Source: Clostridiales bacterium (GTDB taxonomy: Bacteria; Bacillota; Clostridia; Oscillospirales; Oscillospiraceae). Taken from it: 8,294 bases of DNA. The stretch lies in NCBI GenBank assembly GCA_017577345.1, contig PITX01000049.1, forward strand, positions 1 to 8,294, written 5' to 3'. This document shows positions 5,181 to 8,294 of the stretch, one piece after another. Numbering within the stretch: position 1 is the stretch's first letter; every line of letters starts with the position of its first letter. The translations under genes and the position numbers were made by a program. Below the pieces are notes generated by a model. It searched no databases and was not told the DNA's origin. It saw nothing but the letters and a program-made list of their open reading frames with translations.

Positions 5181-6797
5181 TTAACCCCACATAGCGGAAA
5201 GCGCGGGAATGATCTGCTTTTTCCGGGACATGACCTTCGGAAGAAATACGGCATTGTTCTTAGCGTCCTGCGAAAAAGCAAGGCGGATGGTGTCCTCGTC
5301 GCCCAAATAGATCAGCTGTGTGCCTTCCAGCAGCACATCCGTCAGCATCAGGAGCATGAGGCTGTATTTCTTCTCCTTCATCGTCTCTCGCATCTGGGCA
5401 AGGAATTCCTCCTTACGCTCCAGAATATGCGCGGAGTTGACGCAGGTGATCTGACCTACGCCGAGATTGTGACCGGCGATGTGGAAGTCCTTGAAGTCGG
5501 AGAACAGCAGATCCTTTGCCGACTTGTCATCCGACCACGAAGCGGAGAAAATCTCCTGCCCGAGCTCGTCAAGTGATACATTGGCAATTCTCGCCAGGCG
5601 CTCTGCCATATTGCGGTCACGCTGTGTACAGGTCGGTGATTTGAACATGACCGTGTCTGAGACGATCGCCGCCGCCATCAGACCTGCCAGCTTTTCCGAG
5701 GGCATCAGACCCTTTTCCTGATACATGCCCGCGATAATCGTGGTCGTACTGCCGACCGGCTCATTGCGGAAATAGATCGGGTTGCCGGTCTGAATATCCG
5801 CCAGACGGTGGTGGTCAATGATCTCTAATATCTCTGCCAGCTCCAGACCGGGAACGGACTGTGCAGCCTCATTGTGATCGACCAGTACTACGCGCTTACG
5901 GCGCGGCTTGATCAAATGATAGCGCGAAAGTGTGCCGACCACATGCTCGTTTTCATCCAGAATGGGATAGCAGCGGTACCGGCTTTTCAGCATTCCCTCG
6001 CGGACATCATCCACATAGTCGTCCAAATGGAAGCACTCCAAATCTGTCGTGCGGCACACTCTGGCAATCGGAATGGACTGATAGATCATCCGCACGGCGC
6101 GGTAAGCGTCAAACGGAGTGGAGATGATGCAGGTGTCCGTCGGTATTTTGCGCAGTTCCTCGTCCAGCTCTGCCTGGCATATGATGATGCACTTCACGCC
6201 GATTTCCAATGCACGGCGCACCATGTCCGGTTGCTGTCCGCAGACCACGATGGAATCCTGCGAAGAAAACAGCAGATTGCTGCAATCCTGCGGCAGAGCG
6301 ATGGAAACATCACCCGTGATGGTATCGACCATGTTGCCCGCCTCATTGAGGAGTCTGCCCTCCAAAACGCTTAACAGGTTGAACACCGGAATCCTCTCAA
6401 TATGCGGACGCTCGATCGAGTTCATATCGCAGGAGGCAATATCGCCGGCGGAAAGCATACCGAAAAGCGTGCCGTCCTCATTGGTCACGGGGATCGCTGC
6501 GATAGAGCGGTCGCTTGTCAGTACCGACCATGCTCTGCTGACAGTTACGGCAGAGGAAAGTGCCGGCGGTGTATCATAGGCAAGGTCACGCACCTGCGTG
6601 CGCACATTCTTGACCCACTCCGGCGGGGTAAATCCGAAGCGCTCCAAAACAAGCTGTGTTTCGTCGCTGACATGACCGATTCTTCTTGCACTGTACTCCC
6701 GGTTGCCGAGTGCATTGCGCAGTGCGGCATACGCCATTGCCGACACGATGGAATCCGTATCCGGATTGCGGTGACCGGTAACATAGATCGTATCCAT
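5181..6797 (-). CDS. ppaC: Manganese-dependent inorganic pyrophosphatase, family II, with CBS regulatory insert
   Basis: Hydrolyses pyrophosphate to phosphate in the cytoplasm, driving biosynthetic reactions. It has 538 residues, against about 310 for the plain enzyme. The DHH catalytic domain is split: GHRNPDTDS at 8-16 (metal ligands H9, D13, D15), then after the insert VDHNE at 306-310, IDHH at 327-330 and SDT at 380-382. The C-terminal DHHA2 domain ends in SRKKQ at 524-528, the substrate-binding signature. The insert at about 72-297 has two CBS-like parts (about 72-127 and 240-297) flanking a region that matches the place of the DRTGG domain in CBS-DRTGG-CBS pyrophosphatases. In known members, AMP or ADP inhibit and ATP or diadenosine polyphosphates activate. 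The ATG at 6797 is supported by CTCCT complement (AGGAG) at 6805-6809, 7 nt upstream, and by the VTGHRNPDTDS start. Confidence 0.95.
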   Translation of the reverse strand: MDTIYVTGHRNPDTDSIVSAMAYAALRNALGNREYSARRIGHVSDETQLVLERFGFTPPEWVKNVRTQVRDLAYDTPPALSSAVTVSRAWSVLTSDRSIAAIPVTNEDGTLFGMLSAGDIASCDMNSIERPHIERIPVFNLLSVLEGRLLNEAGNMVDTITGDVSIALPQDCSNLLFSSQDSIVVCGQQPDMVRRALEIGVKCIIICQAELDEELRKIPTDTCIISTPFDAYRAVRMIYQSIPIARVCRTTDLECFHLDDYVDDVREGMLKSRYRCYPILDENEHVVGTLSRYHLIKPRRKRVVLVDHNEAAQSVPGLELAEILEIIDHHRLADIQTGNPIYFRNEPVGSTTTIIAGMYQEKGLMPSEKLAGLMAAAIVSDTVMFKSPTCTQRDRNMAERLARIANVSLDELGQEIFSASWSDDKSAKDLLFSDFKDFHIAGHNLGVGQITCVNSAHILERKEEFLAQMRETMKEKKYSLMLLMLTDVLLEGTQLIYLGDEDTIRLAFSQDAKNNAVFLPKVMSRKKQIIPALSAMWG

Positions 6798-6825
6798 AAG
6801 CCGTCTCCTTTTCTGTTCTGTTTTC

Positions 6826-6854
6826 ATCCTACCCACTTTTTACGGAACTGTCAA
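6826..6854 (-). promoter_or_regulatory. Sigma-A promoter of the pyrophosphatase gene
   Basis: On the minus strand, a perfect TTGACA (6854-6849) and TAGGAT (6831-6826, 4 of 6) are 17 nt apart. Transcription would begin near 6819, giving a leader of about 22 nt. Confidence 0.72.
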
Positions 6855-6865
6855 CGATTTCTTCA

Positions 6866-6878
6866 CAGTTTTTAACTG
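6866..6878. repeat. Short inverted repeat between divergent promoters
   Basis: CAGTT (6866-6870), TTT, AACTG (6874-6878). It lies midway between the -35 boxes of the two divergent promoters (6849-6854 and 6893-6898), a suitable place for an operator. At 5 bp per arm it may be chance. Confidence 0.3.
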
Positions 6879-6892
6879 CATTTGAAAAAATG

Positions 6893-6921
6893 TTGCTAAA
6901 TCAGTACTTTTCTGCTATAAT
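6893..6921 (+). promoter_or_regulatory. Sigma-A promoter of the nucleotidyltransferase gene
   Basis: TTGCTA (6893-6898, 4 of 6) and a perfect TATAAT (6916-6921) are 17 nt apart. Transcription would start near 6928, about 24 nt before the ATG at 6952. Confidence 0.82.
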
Positions 6922-6951
6922 AATCGAACAATACAGAAAAGGAAGTGCCAT

Positions 6952-7857
6952 ATGAAACAGCCGACTCTCGTAGTATTGGCTGCCGGTATGGGCAGTCGTT
7001 TCGGCGGTCTGAAGCAGATGACACCTGTGGATGACCATGGTAACAGCATACTTCACTATTCGATTTATGATGCCTGTGCGGCAGGCTTCGGCAAGGTCGT
7101 CTTCGTGATCAAGCACGCGATCGAAGAGGATTTTAAGAAAATCACCGCCGGGCTGGAAAAACACATTGAGGTCGCCTATGTCTATCAGGAAACCGATATG
7201 CTCCCGGAAGGCTACAGCGTTCCCGAAGGGCGCGTCAAGCCGTGGGGCACCGGTCACGCCGTCCTGTGTGCCAAGGACGAGATTGACGGTCCGTTCGTCG
7301 TCATCAATTCCGACGATTTCTACGGTCGCGGTGCCTATCTGACGATCGCGGAATTTCTGCGGCAGGAGCGTGCGGAAAACGAGCACGCCATGGTCGGCTA
7401 TCTGCTCCGCAACGCCCTGACCGAAAACGGCTCAGTTGCCCGCGGTGTCTGCGAAAGCCGCGACGGTCTTCTGACGAAGGTGACGGAACGCACCAAGATC
7501 TTCAAGCGCGGCGAAGATGCCGCCTTTACCGAGGATGATGTGCATTTTGAGCTGCTTCCCGGCGACACGCTTGTTTCCATGAATTTCTGGGGCTTCCAGC
7601 CTTCTCTGCTTGACGAGCTGGAGCGTCAGTTCCCGAGCTTCCTGCAGGAGAGTCTTCCGAAAAATCCGACCAAGTGCGAATTCTTTCTGCCGTTTGCCAC
7701 CGATGAACTGATTCAGACCGGAAAGGCCTTCGTCCATATGCTCCAGACCGACGAGACATGGTACGGCGTTACATACCGCGAGGACCTTGCCTCCGTACAG
7801 GCGGCAATCGCCGCCATGCACAAGGCTGGTATCTATCCGGACACTTTGTTCGACTGA
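6952..7857 (+). CDS. Sugar-phosphate nucleotidyltransferase family protein
   Basis: Predicted cytoplasmic enzyme of 301 residues that joins a sugar phosphate (or related phosphate ester) to a nucleotide and releases pyrophosphate. The N-terminal signature is LAAGMGSRFGGLKQ at 9-22 (glycine-rich nucleotide loop). WGTGHAV at 98-104 matches the family's PxGTAxA-type base-binding segment. INSDDFYG at 118-125 supplies the acidic metal site (D121 or D122). The GGLKQMTPVDDHG stretch differs from GalU (FLPATKAxPK) and from RmlA, so I do not name a substrate. A relative of the enzymes that pair with small-molecule kinases in cell-wall sugar salvage is possible. AAAGGAAG at 6938-6945 precedes the ATG by 6 nt. 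The next gene starts 21 nt after the stop with no terminator, so both are probably one operon. Confidence 0.88.
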   Translation: MKQPTLVVLAAGMGSRFGGLKQMTPVDDHGNSILHYSIYDACAAGFGKVVFVIKHAIEEDFKKITAGLEKHIEVAYVYQETDMLPEGYSVPEGRVKPWGTGHAVLCAKDEIDGPFVVINSDDFYGRGAYLTIAEFLRQERAENEHAMVGYLLRNALTENGSVARGVCESRDGLLTKVTERTKIFKRGEDAAFTEDDVHFELLPGDTLVSMNFWGFQPSLLDELERQFPSFLQESLPKNPTKCEFFLPFATDELIQTGKAFVHMLQTDETWYGVTYREDLASVQAAIAAMHKAGIYPDTLFD

Positions 7858-7878
7858 TTTTCAAAGGAGGTAGTCTGT

Positions 7879-8294
7879 ATGATTCAAAATCTGAATAAGC
7901 AAAGCTTTGCCGGCTTCGGAAAGATTTTGCGCGACAGTCTGCCCAACCGCGGCTTCCCGAAAGGCGATGCGTGGGTCGAAAAGGTGCATTACTTTTCTTC
8001 CGGTGAGCTGTTCTTTTACAGTGCTTCTGCCGAGGTCTATCTGGATTTTGAGATCGGTATGACCGTCCTTGCACTGCGCAGCAGAGGAAAAACCGTCTGC
8101 TTCTATCTGGATAAGCCGGTCTGCCTTGCTCCGGAGACGGAATTCGCCATTGTCCCCTATCAGGATGAGTGCTCTGTCCGTGTTTCTCTGCCGAAAGACG
8201 GGAGGCTGGAGACGACTGCGCCGTTTGAGGTGCGGGAAAACCTGAAAATCGGTGACCGCCTGCATCTCGGTGAGATCTACACGCTGTTCTACCG
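7879..8294 (+). CDS. Unrecognised protein, N-terminal part, possibly a cupin-like or AraC-type regulator
   Basis: The frame is open from the ATG to the right edge (138 codons plus 2 bases), so the C-terminus is missing. AAAGGAGG at 7863-7870, 8 nt upstream, is the best ribosome binding site in this part and fixes the start. There is no signal peptide or membrane segment. The opening, FAGFGKIL at 10-17, faintly recalls the F-x-x-FG start of ureidoglycolate lyase-type cupins. Much of the rest alternates hydrophobic and polar residues like beta strands, for example EVYLDFEIGMTVLAL and ECSVRVSL. The last residues, GEIYTLFYR, resemble the entry to the sensor domain of some AraC-family regulators. 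Both comparisons are from memory and weak. It is 21 nt after the nucleotidyltransferase gene and probably cotranscribed, so a regulator or partner of that enzyme is plausible. Confidence 0.8.
   Translation, partial: MIQNLNKQSFAGFGKILRDSLPNRGFPKGDAWVEKVHYFSSGELFFYSASAEVYLDFEIGMTVLALRSRGKTVCFYLDKPVCLAPETEFAIVPYQDECSVRVSLPKDGRLETTAPFEVRENLKIGDRLHLGEIYTLFY

Noticed and set aside
5098..5190. Upstream start for the thioredoxin-like gene at 5190
   Set aside because: It would overlap the pyrophosphatase stop and add residues with no counterpart in thioredoxins, and the ATG at 5097 has its own ribosome binding site.

Overview
The window looks like chromosome from a gut-type Clostridia (Ruminococcus or Oscillospiraceae-like). 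This is inferred from moderately high GC, strong AGGAGG-type ribosome binding sites before every gene, clear sigma-A promoters, short monocistronic or two-gene units with Rho-independent terminators, an energy-coupling factor (ECF) transporter, and a CBS-containing family II pyrophosphatase. No phage, insertion sequence, CRISPR array, rRNA or tRNA was seen. The assignment to a genus is a guess.

Layout. (1) Positions 3147 down to 1, minus strand: an ECF vitamin/metal importer operon. A sigma-A promoter is followed by a leader that folds like a cobalamin riboswitch, then an intrinsic terminator, then ecfT, then a large gene that overlaps it by 19 nt. That gene encodes two complete ABC ATPase domains fused to a membrane region that runs off the left edge and is probably the substrate-binding S component. 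If so, the whole importer is encoded by two genes under B12 control. (2) 3209-3960, plus: an aspartate kinase consisting of the catalytic domain only, with no ACT regulatory domains, ended by a terminator whose loop contains the stop codon. (3) 3971-4788, plus: an AqpZ-type water channel with its own strong promoter, a small GAAA-loop hairpin at the predicted 5' end, and a terminator that works in both directions. (4) 6854 down to 4789, minus: a manganese-dependent inorganic pyrophosphatase with a CBS-type regulatory insert, followed by a thioredoxin-like protein with an unusual CRPC active site. (5) 6893 to the right edge, plus: a nucleotidyltransferase of the sugar-phosphate type, and 21 nt downstream the start of an unrecognised protein cut by the window edge.

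Most genes are housekeeping and not functionally linked. The points worth a second look are the riboswitch-controlled ECF operon with its fused ATPase/membrane subunit, the ACT-less aspartate kinase, the CRPC thioredoxin, and the unknown protein paired with the nucleotidyltransferase. I did not find a clearly new multi-gene system.
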